Source: Sphingobacterium lactis (lineage in GTDB: Bacteria > Bacteroidota > Bacteroidia > Sphingobacteriales > Sphingobacteriaceae). From it: 64,000 nt of DNA. Below, one piece after another: positions 17,185 to 26,543 of the stretch (its first letter is position 1; each line of letters opens with the position of its first letter). Made by a program: the position numbers and the translations under genes. The stretch lies in assembly GCF_011046555.1 (NCBI RefSeq), contig NZ_CP049246.1:1-64000 (forward strand), read 5' to 3'. The notes under the pieces were generated by a model that made no database searches, was not told the origin of the DNA, and saw nothing but the letters and a program-made list of their open reading frames with translations.

Positions 17185-19656
17185 CTAAAATTTAAATGAA
17201 AGATTTGCCAGGAACTCAAAAGGTCGCTGGGGCTTTCCAAACACATCCCAATATTGGAGATCTGTAATATTGTTGAACTTTAATCCTAACCGGTATTTCG
17301 GCTGGTCGTAAAAAGCAGTTGCATTCAGTACCGTTGAAGAAGGAATCTTAAAGGTTCCTTCCACATTCATGTAACTCTCGCCAACATGGTTCATACCTGC
17401 TCCAAATCCCAATCCATGAACCTTTCCATCCAAGATTTTATAGGAAGTCCAGAAATTGGCCACATGTTTCGGAGTCCACGCCTCACGCAAACCTTCGACA
17501 TCGGCCTCTCCCTTTTCGAATTTATTCGTATTGAATCCGTAACCGGCAAGAATATTCCAGCCACGCACCGGATTGGCGATGACATCAACCTCGAAACCCT
17601 CACTCTTGAATTTTCCATCTTGCGTGGATGCATCATCCGTCACCATCCGCAAGCGATCCTTCACCTTGATATGGTAATAGCTAACGGTAGCATTCAGAAG
17701 GCCGTCCAACATTTCGAGCTTCGCACCAGCTTCTAGCTGGTTTGCTTGCTCCGGTTTCCAGGTCTTCATCTGCAATTCGGAATTCGGATCATTGGGATTG
17801 CTCAAACCATAGGAAGCACCAATATTCGTAAAGCTGTTCATGTAGTTGGCAAAAATGGAAACCTTATCCTTGATGGGTTGAAATACAAGACCAATCTTTG
17901 GAGATACATTCACTTGGTTATACCCTTCAGTCACGGTATACGATTCCTTGGTTTCCCGTTGTACAACCTTTCCTGCTTCATCTTTCACCTCGGGTTGGCC
18001 CGGATTGTAGTTCTTGATATCACCCTGATAGAACCTGTTCACGCGCGCACTCAGCATCAGGAAAAACCGATCGGAAATATTGGTCACATTGGATACATAG
18101 GCGCTGAGCACATTGTACTTGCTGTCATCCACACCATCACCGTAACTGCGCTTCCCTCTTGAGCTTTCCACTTCAGAGCGAGTTAACGGCTTCCAGGCTT
18201 GATCGTTAATATTAACGGTATCCAAGATGGCAAAGTAAGGAACCATATAGAGGTTTTTATCGGTATAGAAAGTTGCATCCAGACCAATCAGCACTTTGTT
18301 TTTTGTGGAACCCAGGTTATAGGATCCATTGAAATTCTGTTGGATGATGGAGAAATTCATGCTGTAGTTATCAAAAATCCGGTACCGACGTTCGATACGG
18401 TCTTTATCCACCACCATAGGGACCATAAAAATGGACCCTTTATCGCCACTGTTGTTGTAGAGATAGGATGTTCTGGATGTCCAGTTCTCGGAAATCTGTT
18501 GTTCGATCTCCGCACCGATATTCACATTGGTACGGTTTGTCGCCACATCATTGGATGTTAGGGAGCGGTCATGAGGTAGCGGATAATCCTTCATGGAGCT
18601 GTACGGCAATTTATGCACATTGCGCAAGAAGGCCACCAATGGTTTCGTGGTATTGTAGACATCGGCATCAAAACGGACTTTCGTTTTATCGCTTGCCTTG
18701 AACAATAGGCTGGACGCAAATCCCAGAGCAGACACCTTGCCTTCATTCTGGAAGCCATCATTGGTCATACCCATGATATTAAAGCGACCCAAAGCAGTGC
18801 GATCCTTATTCAGAGGGGTATTCACGTCGGCTGTAATGCGGTTCATGCCGAAGCTCCCAGTCAGGTAGCTGACCTCGCCACGTAAGGACTCAAAGGGCTT
18901 TTTCGTAACATTATTGATCACACCCCCGTACGAAGTAACCTGTGCCCCGAACAGGGTGGCCGATGGACCTTTCAGCACTTCGACTTTTTCAAGGTTGAAG
19001 ATTTCAGATACCGCTCTGGAATTTATGGGCATCCCATTTCTCACCATATTGGAATTTCCGGAACCGGAATTTGAAAATCCACGTAACAGTACGCCATTCC
19101 CATTGTCATTGACCCCATTACTTATAACGGCACCAGGAACCTGTCCCATGGCCGTGATGTAATCCGTTGCAGCAGTTTCCATCATCAGGTCTTTACTGAT
19201 TACGGAATATGCCTGTGGATTTTCCAGGTTCGCCAGTGGCATTCGGGCGATATCATCCGTTTCCTTTCTAGCGAACTTATTCCGCTGAATATCTGAAACG
19301 ATGACCTCCCGGATATTTGTCGAATTTGATTTCACGACGATCCGCTCCAGTGTCAGCACCCCATTGGCTTCGACTTTCACTTCTTCTTGGAAAACGATAT
19401 AATTGGCATAACTAACCTGTAAGGTATATTGTCCGGCAGGAACGGAAAGTATAAAACTTCCATCCTCTGTTACAGAGGTGCTGTACTGTGTGCTGCTCAA
19501 TTTGACAGAAGCATAAGAAAGTGGCTTTCCATCCATGGTATACACCTGGCCATGAATTTGGCCCTGTTGCTGGGCATTAAGCAAACTAGGCATGCCAGCC
19601 AATAGCACGAAAAGTATCAATAAGCGTATCCGACTAAATAATTCGGGGATTTCCAT
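17185..19656 (-). CDS. TonB-dependent siderophore receptor
   Basis: Outer-membrane receptor for a ferric siderophore, 823 residues from the ATG at 19656 (MEIPELFSRIRLLILFVLLA). Longer readings to 19728 lack a signal peptide at the N-terminus. Signal peptide about 1-29, carboxypeptidase-regulatory-like domain about 33-110 (QIHGQVYTMDGKPLSYASVK), plug about 125-235 (PQAYSVISKDLMMETAATDY, VLLRGFS, VEVLKGPSATLFG), then a barrel ending LANLSFKF. The plug motif order is FhuA/FecA-like (DYITAMGQVPGAVISNGVN). An AraC-type regulator is divergent 91 bp away, and a PepSY reductase-like protein and another barrel follow, together forming an iron-uptake unit. Confidence 0.94.
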   Translation of the reverse strand: MEIPELFSRIRLLILFVLLAGMPSLLNAQQQGQIHGQVYTMDGKPLSYASVKLSSTQYSTSVTEDGSFILSVPAGQYTLQVSYANYIVFQEEVKVEANGVLTLERIVVKSNSTNIREVIVSDIQRNKFARKETDDIARMPLANLENPQAYSVISKDLMMETAATDYITAMGQVPGAVISNGVNDNGNGVLLRGFSNSGSGNSNMVRNGMPINSRAVSEIFNLEKVEVLKGPSATLFGAQVTSYGGVINNVTKKPFESLRGEVSYLTGSFGMNRITADVNTPLNKDRTALGRFNIMGMTNDGFQNEGKVSALGFASSLLFKASDKTKVRFDADVYNTTKPLVAFLRNVHKLPYSSMKDYPLPHDRSLTSNDVATNRTNVNIGAEIEQQISENWTSRTSYLYNNSGDKGSIFMVPMVVDKDRIERRYRIFDNYSMNFSIIQQNFNGSYNLGSTKNKVLIGLDATFYTDKNLYMVPYFAILDTVNINDQAWKPLTRSEVESSRGKRSYGDGVDDSKYNVLSAYVSNVTNISDRFFLMLSARVNRFYQGDIKNYNPGQPEVKDEAGKVVQRETKESYTVTEGYNQVNVSPKIGLVFQPIKDKVSIFANYMNSFTNIGASYGLSNPNDPNSELQMKTWKPEQANQLEAGAKLEMLDGLLNATVSYYHIKVKDRLRMVTDDASTQDGKFKSEGFEVDVIANPVRGWNILAGYGFNTNKFEKGEADVEGLREAWTPKHVANFWTSYKILDGKVHGLGFGAGMNHVGESYMNVEGTFKIPSSTVLNATAFYDQPKYRLGLKFNNITDLQYWDVFGKPQRPFEFLANLSFKF

Positions 19657-19747
19657 ATATAATTTATTTAGATTAAATATAAATAATGAGGCAAAAGTAT
19701 TAGATTTGACTACGCATTGATAACACATCAGGGATAATCGATAACAA

Positions 19748-20740
19748 ATGCAGGATAAATTGAAAACAATTAGCTTGACTGAACTTTATGGAAAGGGAAG
19801 TCTTCATGAGCTTTTGGAAGAACAGGCGCATGAAGGTGTACCCAATGGATACCAGCGCATAAAACTGGAGAACGCCTTCCTGCAAGCGACCTTAATGAAA
19901 TTCATCTGCTCGGATTTAATCGTTAGCTATCAGGAATGGATCCTAAAGGAACCTTTCCAATTGGTAGTGAATCATGACCAAGAGCTTATCAAAGTCCAAT
20001 TTGAACTGGAAGGTCATTCCCGATTTGAAAGCACAGAACAGGGACTCATTGAAATTCCGAACAGTCATTTTCAGTTCATCCATATTCCCAGAACACAAGG
20101 TACCCTGACCTATACAACCTCCCGCAAGGTATTGGATATTTATGTGCAGGAAGCATATCTATTTGATTTATTGCGAACGCAGGGTTATTCGGAAAAGCAA
20201 GTGCGGAATTTCTTCTATCTGCAGAACTATACCTTTTGCAAACAACCCCATATTATCCGCATTGATCAAGCCAAATTGATCCAGGAAATGTTGAACCACC
20301 CCTACCAAGCTGATTTTGCTAAAGAGTATATTCGGACCAAAGCGACGGAATTGATTCTTTCGGTCTTTCACGGAGCCCATGACAGGCTTCCGAAAAGTAA
20401 ATGGAGTGAACAGGACATCAAGATCATCCAGGATGTCCTCCATTTTCTCAATACCGAATACCATACCGAATTGCACCTGAAGGAACTTACCCGCAAGTTT
20501 GGCATCAACGAATTTAAGCTCAAAGTAGCCTTCAAAGATCTCGTCGGAGAAACTGTCTTTACCTACATCCGCAAGAAAAGGCTTGCCAAGGCGCAGGAAT
20601 TACTACGGGATTCCGATATGGACATCAAGGAAATTGCTTTTCTGACCGGTTTTAAATATCCGCACCACTTCAGCAAGGTCTATTATAATTACTTCAACGA
20701 ATTGCCCAGTGCCCATCGAAAAAGCAAGGTTATCCATTGA
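19748..20740 (+). CDS. AraC-family regulator (PchR/YbtA-like)
   Basis: 330 residues, soluble. The N-terminal half is a ligand-binding region with strands (LVVNHDQELIKVQFELEGHS). The C-terminal AraC double helix-turn-helix is at about 230-325 (ELHLKELTRKFGINEFKLKV, then FTYIRKKRLAKAQELLRDSD, then IKEIAFLTGFKYPHHFSKVY). It is transcribed divergently from the siderophore receptor gene with 91 bp between starts, the arrangement seen for PchR-type regulators that sense the ferric siderophore. Control of the receptor operon is therefore a strong inference. No Fur box was convincingly found. Confidence 0.9.
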   Translation: MQDKLKTISLTELYGKGSLHELLEEQAHEGVPNGYQRIKLENAFLQATLMKFICSDLIVSYQEWILKEPFQLVVNHDQELIKVQFELEGHSRFESTEQGLIEIPNSHFQFIHIPRTQGTLTYTTSRKVLDIYVQEAYLFDLLRTQGYSEKQVRNFFYLQNYTFCKQPHIIRIDQAKLIQEMLNHPYQADFAKEYIRTKATELILSVFHGAHDRLPKSKWSEQDIKIIQDVLHFLNTEYHTELHLKELTRKFGINEFKLKVAFKDLVGETVFTYIRKKRLAKAQELLRDSDMDIKEIAFLTGFKYPHHFSKVYYNYFNELPSAHRKSKVIH

Positions 20741-20964
20741 CCAATTGAATTAATCGGGAAAATTAACTCCGCAGCACCCTTGTTCATTAGGCAAGAAAAT
20801 CCTAATTTAGAAAACAAGTGTTCAAACAACCAATTTTAGAAAACCGAAGTCAGCAAGGAAAGTGAAGTTGAAGAATAGGGCGTTGCGGATGGCCGGATTT
20901 AGCCGTACCTTTACGGCATCGTTTTTTATGACAACTTACTTATAAATAAATAGCAATTTACAGC

Positions 20965-20972
20965 TACCTTTG
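20965..20972 (+). promoter_or_regulatory. Candidate -7 element for ribBA
   Basis: TACCTTTG, 18 bp before the ribBA ATG at 20991, implying a leader of roughly 15 nt. No FMN riboswitch was recognised in the 220 bp upstream, and so short a leader leaves no room for one. Confidence 0.5.
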
Positions 20973-20990
20973 TACCATATTTCAAATCGA

Positions 20991-22202
20991 ATGAAAGTTA
21001 AATTAAACACGATTGAAGAAGCAATCGAGGATATAAAAGCGGGTAAGGTCATCATTGTTGTCGATGATGAGGACCGCGAGAATGAGGGTGATTTTGTTAC
21101 CGCTGCGCGTAACGCAACACCAGAGATCATTAATTTCATGGCGACCCATGGCCGTGGTTTGGTTTGTGCTCCCCTAACCGAGGAGCGTTGTAAGGAACTC
21201 AACCTGGGATTAATGGTGAATGACAACACAGCCGTTTATGAAACGAACTTTACGGTGTCGGTTGATTTACAGGGTTACGGTTGTACGACCGGTATCTCGG
21301 CTTCCGACCGTTCCAAAACCATTAAAGCATTAATCGATCCGAACATCAGACCTGAAGAATTGGGACGTCCGGGACATATTTTCCCTTTGATCGCCAAGGA
21401 TGGCGGTGTATTGCGCCGTACGGGTCACACGGAAGCTTCCGTGGATCTTGCACGTCTTGCAGGTTTTGAACCGGCTGGTGTTTTGGTGGAGATATTGAAG
21501 GACGATGGTGAAATGGCGCGCCTTCCAGACCTGATCAAGGTGGCGGAACGTTTCGACCTGAAGATCATCAGTATCGAAGACCTGATCGAATACCGTTTGA
21601 AACACGATACCCTGATCCAAGAAGAGGTCAGTGTGGAAATGCCAACGGAATGGGGTGAATTCAAATTGAAAGCCTTTACCCAAAAGAATACCGGCGAACA
21701 GCATCTTGCCCTGTACAAAGGCGAGTGGAATGAAGATGAGCCGATCCTAGTTCGTGTACATAGCTCCTGTGTAACGGGTGATATCTTCGGCTCCTGCCGT
21801 TGCGACTGCGGTCCACAATTGCACAAATCCATGGAGATGATCCAGAAAGAAGGAAAAGGTATCATTGTCTACATGAACCAAGAAGGCCGCGGTATAGGTC
21901 TGGTGAATAAATTACATGCCTATAAATTACAGGAATCCGGCGTGGACACGGTAGATGCGAACCTGCAATTGGGTTTCAAACCCGACTTGCGCGACTATGG
22001 CGTTGGTGCACAGATCCTCCGCTATATGGGCGTTACAAAAATGCGCTTGATGTCCAATAACCCGACCAAGCGTGCCGGTTTGATTGGTTATGGTCTTGAA
22101 GTGGTTGAAAACGTGCCGATTGAGATTGTACCTAATCCCTACAATACCGAATATTTAAAAACAAAAAGAGATCGTATGGGACACACCCTGAACAATCTTT
22201 AA
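20991..22202 (+). CDS. ribBA: RibBA: 3,4-dihydroxy-2-butanone 4-phosphate synthase / GTP cyclohydrolase II
   Basis: Bifunctional enzyme of riboflavin synthesis, 403 residues. The RibB half (about 1-200) makes the 4-carbon unit from ribulose 5-phosphate: [11 protein letters not shown] at 25-35 holds the acidic metal site, and GHTEAS at 145-150 the catalytic His. The RibA half (about 205-403) opens the GTP ring: the zinc cysteines are 260, 271 and 273 ([20 protein letters not shown]), followed by [11 protein letters not shown]. The start is the ATG at 20991; a frame extension starting with TTG upstream overlaps the -7 element and is rejected. Single gene with its own promoter and terminator. 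Confidence 0.97.
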   Translation: MKVKLNTIEEAIEDIKAGKVIIVVDDEDRENEGDFVTAARNATPEIINFMATHGRGLVCAPLTEERCKELNLGLMVNDNTAVYETNFTVSVDLQGYGCTTGISASDRSKTIKALIDPNIRPEELGRPGHIFPLIAKDGGVLRRTGHTEASVDLARLAGFEPAGVLVEILKDDGEMARLPDLIKVAERFDLKIISIEDLIEYRLKHDTLIQEEVSVEMPTEWGEFKLKAFTQKNTGEQHLALYKGEWNEDEPILVRVHSSCVTGDIFGSCRCDCGPQLHKSMEMIQKEGKGIIVYMNQEGRGIGLVNKLHAYKLQESGVDTVDANLQLGFKPDLRDYGVGAQILRYMGVTKMRLMSNNPTKRAGLIGYGLEVVENVPIEIVPNPYNTEYLKTKRDRMGHTLNNL

Positions 22203-22209
22203 GATAATC

Positions 22210-22238
22210 AAAATGGAGGCCTCAAAAACCTCCATTTT
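22210..22238 (+). terminator. Terminator of ribBA
   Basis: AAAATGGAGG (22210-22219) pairs with CCTCCATTTT (22229-22238), followed by ATTTTT. It lies 8 bp after the ribBA stop. Confidence 0.85.
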
Positions 22239-22314
22239 ATTTTTCCATTATACCCAACGGGGCGCCAATGGTAAACAATTCCCAAGGCCACTTGTTGGTT
22301 ACAAAAAATAGGTT

Positions 22315-23748
22315 ATGAAAAATACGTTATTGCTACAGAAAGCATACCTAAATGGTTCATTTATTGATTCCAAAGATACATTTACAGTTATCAATCCTTC
22401 CTCGCAAAAAGCCATCGGTAATTTACCGGACCTGACGGTGAAGGATTGCAAGAAATACATACAGACGGCACATAAAGCTTGGCAAAGTTGGAAAGATGTT
22501 CCTGTTGGCGAACGTGCCGCCCTCTTGCGGAAACTCTATAACCTGATCAACGACCACAAGGATGAGCTCGCAGAGATCATGACCTTGGAAAGTGGAAAGC
22601 CGATCACGGAATCCCTGACGGAGGTGGATTATTCAAATTCGTTCATCGACTGGTTTGCGGAAGAGGTGAAGCGTGCCTATGGGGAGACCATCCCTACCCT
22701 TTCGGGAAACAACAGGATGCAGACCATTAAGCAGGGTGTCGGTGTCGTTGCGGCCATTACCCCATGGAACTTTCCTTTGGCCATGATTACGCGCAAGGTG
22801 GGTCCAGCGCTGGCAGCAGGCTGTACCGTTGTCCTGAAGCCAGCTTCGCAAACTCCATTTTCAGCAATTGCCCTGGCAAAACTGGTGGATGAAGCCGGAT
22901 TTCCCAAGGGTGTATTCAATGTGATCACCTCCAAGGATAGCAAGGGAATTGGCAAAGAACTGGCCACGAACGAGTTGGTACGGAAGATATCCTTTACCGG
23001 ATCAACGGGAGTGGGCAGTACGCTGATGGAACAGGCAGCATCCACGATCAAACGGATCTCCCTCGAATTGGGCGGAAATGCGCCATTCTTGGTTTTCGAC
23101 GACGCCGATATCGATGCAGCGGTCTCTGGAGCCATCACCGGCAAATTCCGGAATACGGGACAGACCTGTGTTTCCATCAATAGGTTCTACGTGCAGGAAG
23201 GCGTTTATGAGGAATTCAGCAAGAAATTGACCAAAGCTGTCAGCGAGCTGAATGTTGGCGATGGACTCAATAAAAAGGTTCAGGTCGGACCACTGATCAA
23301 TGAAGATGGATTAAAGAAAGTGGAGCACCATGTAAAGGATGCCGTGGATAAAGGCGCAACAATCGCGACAGGTGGAAAGCGCATCAAAGGTTTATTCTTT
23401 GAACCCACGGTCTTGACAAACATGGCTAAGGATAGCCTAATCGCCGAGGAAGAAACATTTGGTCCAATCTGCGCACTCTTCAAATTCAAAACCGAGGAGG
23501 AAGGGATCCAAGCAGCGAACAATACGCCATTTGGTTTAGCAGCTTATTTCTTCAGCCAGGATGTCCATCAGTGCTTCCGCGTGGCCGAAAAATTGGAATC
23601 CGGGATGGTCGGTGTGAATACGGGATTAGTATCCAATGCTTCCGCACCATTCGGCGGTGTAAAACAATCCGGATTGGGTCGTGAGGGATCCAAATATGGA
23701 CTTGACGAATATATGGAAATCAAATACATCTGTTTTGGAGGCAATTAA
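22315..23748 (+). CDS. gabD: NAD(P)-dependent succinate-semialdehyde dehydrogenase-type enzyme
   Basis: Aldehyde dehydrogenase superfamily, 477 residues, near the usual GabD length. Probable reaction: succinate semialdehyde to succinate with NAD(P). Visible sites: ITPWNFPLAM (148-157), the nucleotide loop FTGSTGVGSTLM (227-238), general base Glu251 in LELGGNAP, and catalytic Cys285 in GQTCVSINRFYVQ, the context typical of GabD/SSADH. C-terminal PFGGVKQSGLGREGSKYGLDEYMEIKYICFG is also GabD-like. It stands alone between ribBA and the convergent barrel gene. Exact substrate is inferred from family motifs only. Confidence 0.9.
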   Translation: MKNTLLLQKAYLNGSFIDSKDTFTVINPSSQKAIGNLPDLTVKDCKKYIQTAHKAWQSWKDVPVGERAALLRKLYNLINDHKDELAEIMTLESGKPITESLTEVDYSNSFIDWFAEEVKRAYGETIPTLSGNNRMQTIKQGVGVVAAITPWNFPLAMITRKVGPALAAGCTVVLKPASQTPFSAIALAKLVDEAGFPKGVFNVITSKDSKGIGKELATNELVRKISFTGSTGVGSTLMEQAASTIKRISLELGGNAPFLVFDDADIDAAVSGAITGKFRNTGQTCVSINRFYVQEGVYEEFSKKLTKAVSELNVGDGLNKKVQVGPLINEDGLKKVEHHVKDAVDKGATIATGGKRIKGLFFEPTVLTNMAKDSLIAEEETFGPICALFKFKTEEEGIQAANNTPFGLAAYFFSQDVHQCFRVAEKLESGMVGVNTGLVSNASAPFGGVKQSGLGREGSKYGLDEYMEIKYICFGGN

Positions 23749-23759
23749 CCTCCAAAACA

Positions 23760-24269
23760 TTACCAGATATGATAGCGTAAGCCGAGCATAACAAAGTTAG
23801 GCTCGCTTACCTCATTCTTGAACTGGTATTTATATTTGTAACCCGCATATATGGAAAGGTCGACTACCGGAAAGTAATAGCTTAAGCCGATCTGTCCGTT
23901 AGCCTTCGTAAAATTCTCTTTAACCTGCGTTGGAGCTTCCGTGTTGCCCTCAAAGGCATAGTCGTAGGTAAAGAATTCCTGCCCCAACCCGACGCCGGCA
24001 AACACGTTAAAATTCGATTTCTCCTTATCAAGGAACTGTACCAAGTAATCTGCCCCTACGGCCAACATATCGCCGCGGCCATGGAATTGTGCCTGGACGG
24101 ATTGCCGATTGGTAAAATCGTATTTACCCTGCACACCGAAACTGGCGTCGTAATTCGCATCCTCCAAACGGAGATCACTGTAAAATCCAAAAGCCCAATC
24201 GTGTTCCTGTGCGTTGGAAAGGAAAGGCATGATCAGCACGGCTGCTATCCAAATTAGTTTCTTCATCAT
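23760..24269 (-). CDS. Small outer-membrane beta-barrel protein
   Basis: 169 residues. Signal peptide about 1-20 (MMKKLIWIAAVLIMPFLSNAQ), then alternating strands typical of an eight-stranded barrel (AFGFYSDLRLEDANYDASFG; FNVFAGVGLGQEFFTYDYAF; FVMLGLRYHIW at the end with a terminal aromatic). No specific family recognised beyond outer-membrane beta-barrel. It begins 9 bp after the hemJ stop on the same strand, so the two are probably co-transcribed, although no functional tie is evident. Confidence 0.75.
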   Translation of the reverse strand: MMKKLIWIAAVLIMPFLSNAQEHDWAFGFYSDLRLEDANYDASFGVQGKYDFTNRQSVQAQFHGRGDMLAVGADYLVQFLDKEKSNFNVFAGVGLGQEFFTYDYAFEGNTEAPTQVKENFTKANGQIGLSYYFPVVDLSIYAGYKYKYQFKNEVSEPNFVMLGLRYHIW

Positions 24270-24278
24270 CTATTTTTT

Positions 24279-24830
24279 TTAATCAACCTGTTCACCTTTG
24301 CTCTTGCGGTATTTCTTATAGAGCTTGACCAGAATCATCAATAGGATTCCCAAACTCAGAATCCCAACCACGCCGAACACCCAGCCAAAAGCGGATTTTA
24401 GGATAACCAGGAAAACAATGGCAAAAAGGATAATCGTGGAGACTTCATTCCATAGGCGAAGCTGTGTGGAAGTCCAAGTGGATTGCTCGTCTCGAAGTTT
24501 GAACATGATCCGCTGGGACATGAAATGATAAACAATCAATGCGGCCACAAAGCCGAGCTTCACCTGCATCCAGCCTGTCAAGAGCAGCGCGGGATTCTGG
24601 TGCAGCATAACCAAAGCTGAAGCAACGGTGATATACATGGCCGGTGTGGTGATGACCCACCACAACCGATTCTCCATGATCACGAATTGATCGTGCAGAA
24701 CACGGTAGGCCTCGGCTGGTTTTTGCTTCGCCTCCGTGTGGTACACAAAGAGACGCGGCATGTAGAATAAGCCTGCCATCCAGCAAATCACAAAAATAAT
24801 ATGTATCGCCTTCGCGTATAGGTAAAGCAT
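24279..24830 (-). CDS. hemJ: HemJ-type protoporphyrinogen IX oxidase
   Basis: Inner-membrane protein of 183 residues that oxidises protoporphyrinogen IX to protoporphyrin IX in heme synthesis. The N-terminus LYAKAIHIIFVICWMAGLFY followed by MPRLFVYH is the HemJ signature, with conserved His10. Four hydrophobic helices are seen (about 5-25, 55-78, 85-103, 125-170). hemE, another heme gene, lies next upstream on the same strand but is separated by a terminator, and hemJ has its own candidate -7 element at 24847-24854. Confidence 0.9.
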   Translation of the reverse strand: MLYLYAKAIHIIFVICWMAGLFYMPRLFVYHTEAKQKPAEAYRVLHDQFVIMENRLWWVITTPAMYITVASALVMLHQNPALLLTGWMQVKLGFVAALIVYHFMSQRIMFKLRDEQSTWTSTQLRLWNEVSTIILFAIVFLVILKSAFGWVFGVVGILSLGILLMILVKLYKKYRKSKGEQVD

Positions 24831-24846
24831 ATCAGGTCTTTAATTA

Positions 24847-24854
24847 CAAAAGTA
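24847..24854 (-). promoter_or_regulatory. Candidate -7 element for hemJ
   Basis: Minus strand TACTTTTG, 16 bp before the hemJ ATG at 24830. Its position after the hemE terminator fits a separate promoter. Confidence 0.45.
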
Positions 24855-24926
24855 GCTATTTAATCGCAGAGTACGGCTTTGCCGACGACTCGAAATTCGG
24901 ATTGGCCCGCAATTTCTCTCTGGGAT

Positions 24927-24957
24927 AAAAAAATATCCCCAACAAAGGTTGGGGATA
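24927..24957 (-). terminator. Terminator of the hemE operon
   Basis: TATCCCCAAC (24934-24943) pairs with GTTGGGGATA (24948-24957) around a 4-nt loop. On the minus strand it is followed by seven T (24933-24927). Confidence 0.88.
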
Positions 24958-24982
24958 GGATGACCTTTACAGATCGATAGAA

Positions 24983-26020
24983 TTAATATTTAAAATCTTT
25001 GATCACTTCGACCGCATATTTCACATTATCGAATGGAATATCCGGCATGATGCCGTGGCCTAAGTTGAAGATAAATCCGTTTTCTCCACGCATCCGCTCG
25101 AATAGATCGATAATTTTCTTTTTGATCACCGGTTTATCCGCATACAGCACGAACGGATCCAGGTTACCTTGAACGGCCATACCCGCTGGCAGCGATTTTT
25201 TGATGTTCAATAGATCGGCATTCCAATCTACGGAAACAACATCTGGCTGTGCATCCGCCATAATCGGTGCAAATACCGAACTTCCCTTACAAAAGGAAAT
25301 AACCGGAACATCCTTGCGGTTCAACTTGGATAAGATGTATTTGTTATATCGGTGCGAAAACTCTTGGTAATCGTTCCAAGATAAGGCCAATGCCCAGCTA
25401 TCGAATAATTGTAGCGCATTCACGCCAGCCTCGATCTGCATGTTCAGGTAATCTACCGTCACATCGGCAATCTTCTGCAGGATGGTGTGTGCCATTTCTG
25501 GCTGATTGTTCAATAAAGTCTTGGTCAGTTTGAAATCTTTGGAGGAACCACCTTCTACCAAGTAGCTCAAGATGGTAAATGGTGCACCAGCGAAACCGAT
25601 CAAAGGTACCTTTCCGTCCAAGCGGCCTTGGATAACTTTGATGGCATCAGCCACATATTGCAATTTATCCAAACAATCTACATTGAGGTTCTCCACGTCC
25701 TGCGCCGTACGGATTGGGTTTGCAAAGCGCGGCCCTACACCCTGCTCGAAGGATAGGTCACCTCCCATTGCCTCTGCTGTTACCAAAATATCCGAAAATA
25801 GAATAGCTGCATCAACCCCTAACAGGTCAATGGGAAGCATGGTCACATCTGCGGCAATTTTTGGGGTTTTGCACATTTCCAAGAAAGAATATTTGTTCTT
25901 GATTTCCCAATATTCCTTCATGAATCTTCCCGCTTGGCGCATCATCCATACTGGCGGTCTTTCCGTTGGCTGCGAAAGCGCAGCACGAATCAATAGATCG
26001 TTCTTTAAATTTTTGTCCAC
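24983..26020 (-). CDS. hemE: Uroporphyrinogen decarboxylase
   Basis: Converts uroporphyrinogen III to coproporphyrinogen III in heme synthesis. 345 residues, the standard length. Signatures: RPPVWMMRQAGRFMKEYWEI near residues 22-41 (the URO-D signature with substrate-binding Arg) and the C-terminal FNLGHGIMPDIPFDNVKYAV. The start is GTG at 26020, which overlaps the TAG stop of the upstream TPR gene by one base (TAGTG), so translation is coupled. It is the last gene of a unit that also encodes a histidine kinase, a response regulator and a TPR protein. Confidence 0.97.
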   Translation of the reverse strand: MDKNLKNDLLIRAALSQPTERPPVWMMRQAGRFMKEYWEIKNKYSFLEMCKTPKIAADVTMLPIDLLGVDAAILFSDILVTAEAMGGDLSFEQGVGPRFANPIRTAQDVENLNVDCLDKLQYVADAIKVIQGRLDGKVPLIGFAGAPFTILSYLVEGGSSKDFKLTKTLLNNQPEMAHTILQKIADVTVDYLNMQIEAGVNALQLFDSWALALSWNDYQEFSHRYNKYILSKLNRKDVPVISFCKGSSVFAPIMADAQPDVVSVDWNADLLNIKKSLPAGMAVQGNLDPFVLYADKPVIKKKIIDLFERMRGENGFIFNLGHGIMPDIPFDNVKYAVEVIKDFKY

Positions 26021-26535
26021 TATTTATGCTTATTTAACTCGTTTTTTATTTTTTCAATTATCGACTGCTGTCTGGCGGTCAGGCGCAGTTTCTCAGCTGC
26101 GGCAATATAGCCTTCCACACGTTCATAGTCCTTTTTGCGCAAGTTGATATTTGCCAGATTGATCAGGACCATTCCTTTTTCATTGTCGCGCTTCCAGGGT
26201 AAACGGGAAGCCAACTGGAAATGGTATTCGGCCTCATCGATCCGCTCTTCCTTCAGGGCAATGTTCCCCATCATGAACTCATAATAGTTCCGTCTCCCCT
26301 TCCGCAGACGATCCGGATTCTTAATTTCTGCCAATAGCTGTTTGGTCTTTTCGTAATCCTGCTTATGGAATGCCTGCGTAGCCAGGTACACCGTACCTTC
26401 CTTCAGGTAACTCCACACCAAGTAAGCGATAATACCCAGGATATAGACAATGAAGTTATATTGCTTGGTGTAAATCGCATAGATGATGAATAGAAACGCA
26501 ATGGCGATTACTATCTTTCGGGCATTGTTCGTCAT
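26020..26535 (-). CDS. Small membrane protein with TPR-like repeats
   Basis: 171 residues. Two hydrophobic segments at about 6-24 (KIVIAIAFLFIIYAIYTK) and 26-46 (NFIVYILGIIAYLVWSYL) are followed by a soluble helical part with tetratricopeptide-like pairs (YYEFMMGNIALKEERIDEAE; LINLANINLRKKDYERVEGY). It probably acts as a membrane-bound scaffold; partner unknown. It starts 8 bp after the response regulator stop and overlaps hemE by one base. Confidence 0.78.
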   Translation of the reverse strand: MTNNARKIVIAIAFLFIIYAIYTKQYNFIVYILGIIAYLVWSYLKEGTVYLATQAFHKQDYEKTKQLLAEIKNPDRLRKGRRNYYEFMMGNIALKEERIDEAEYHFQLASRLPWKRDNEKGMVLINLANINLRKKDYERVEGYIAAAEKLRLTARQQSIIEKIKNELNKHK

Positions 26536-26543
26536 GCTGTACC

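Noticed and set aside
20741..20964. FMN riboswitch upstream of ribBA
   Set aside because: No RFN-element consensus segments could be found, and the -7 box just before the ATG leaves a leader of only about 15 nt.
20991..22202. Separate ribB and ribA genes
   Set aside because: One uninterrupted frame encodes both domains, the common fused RibBA.
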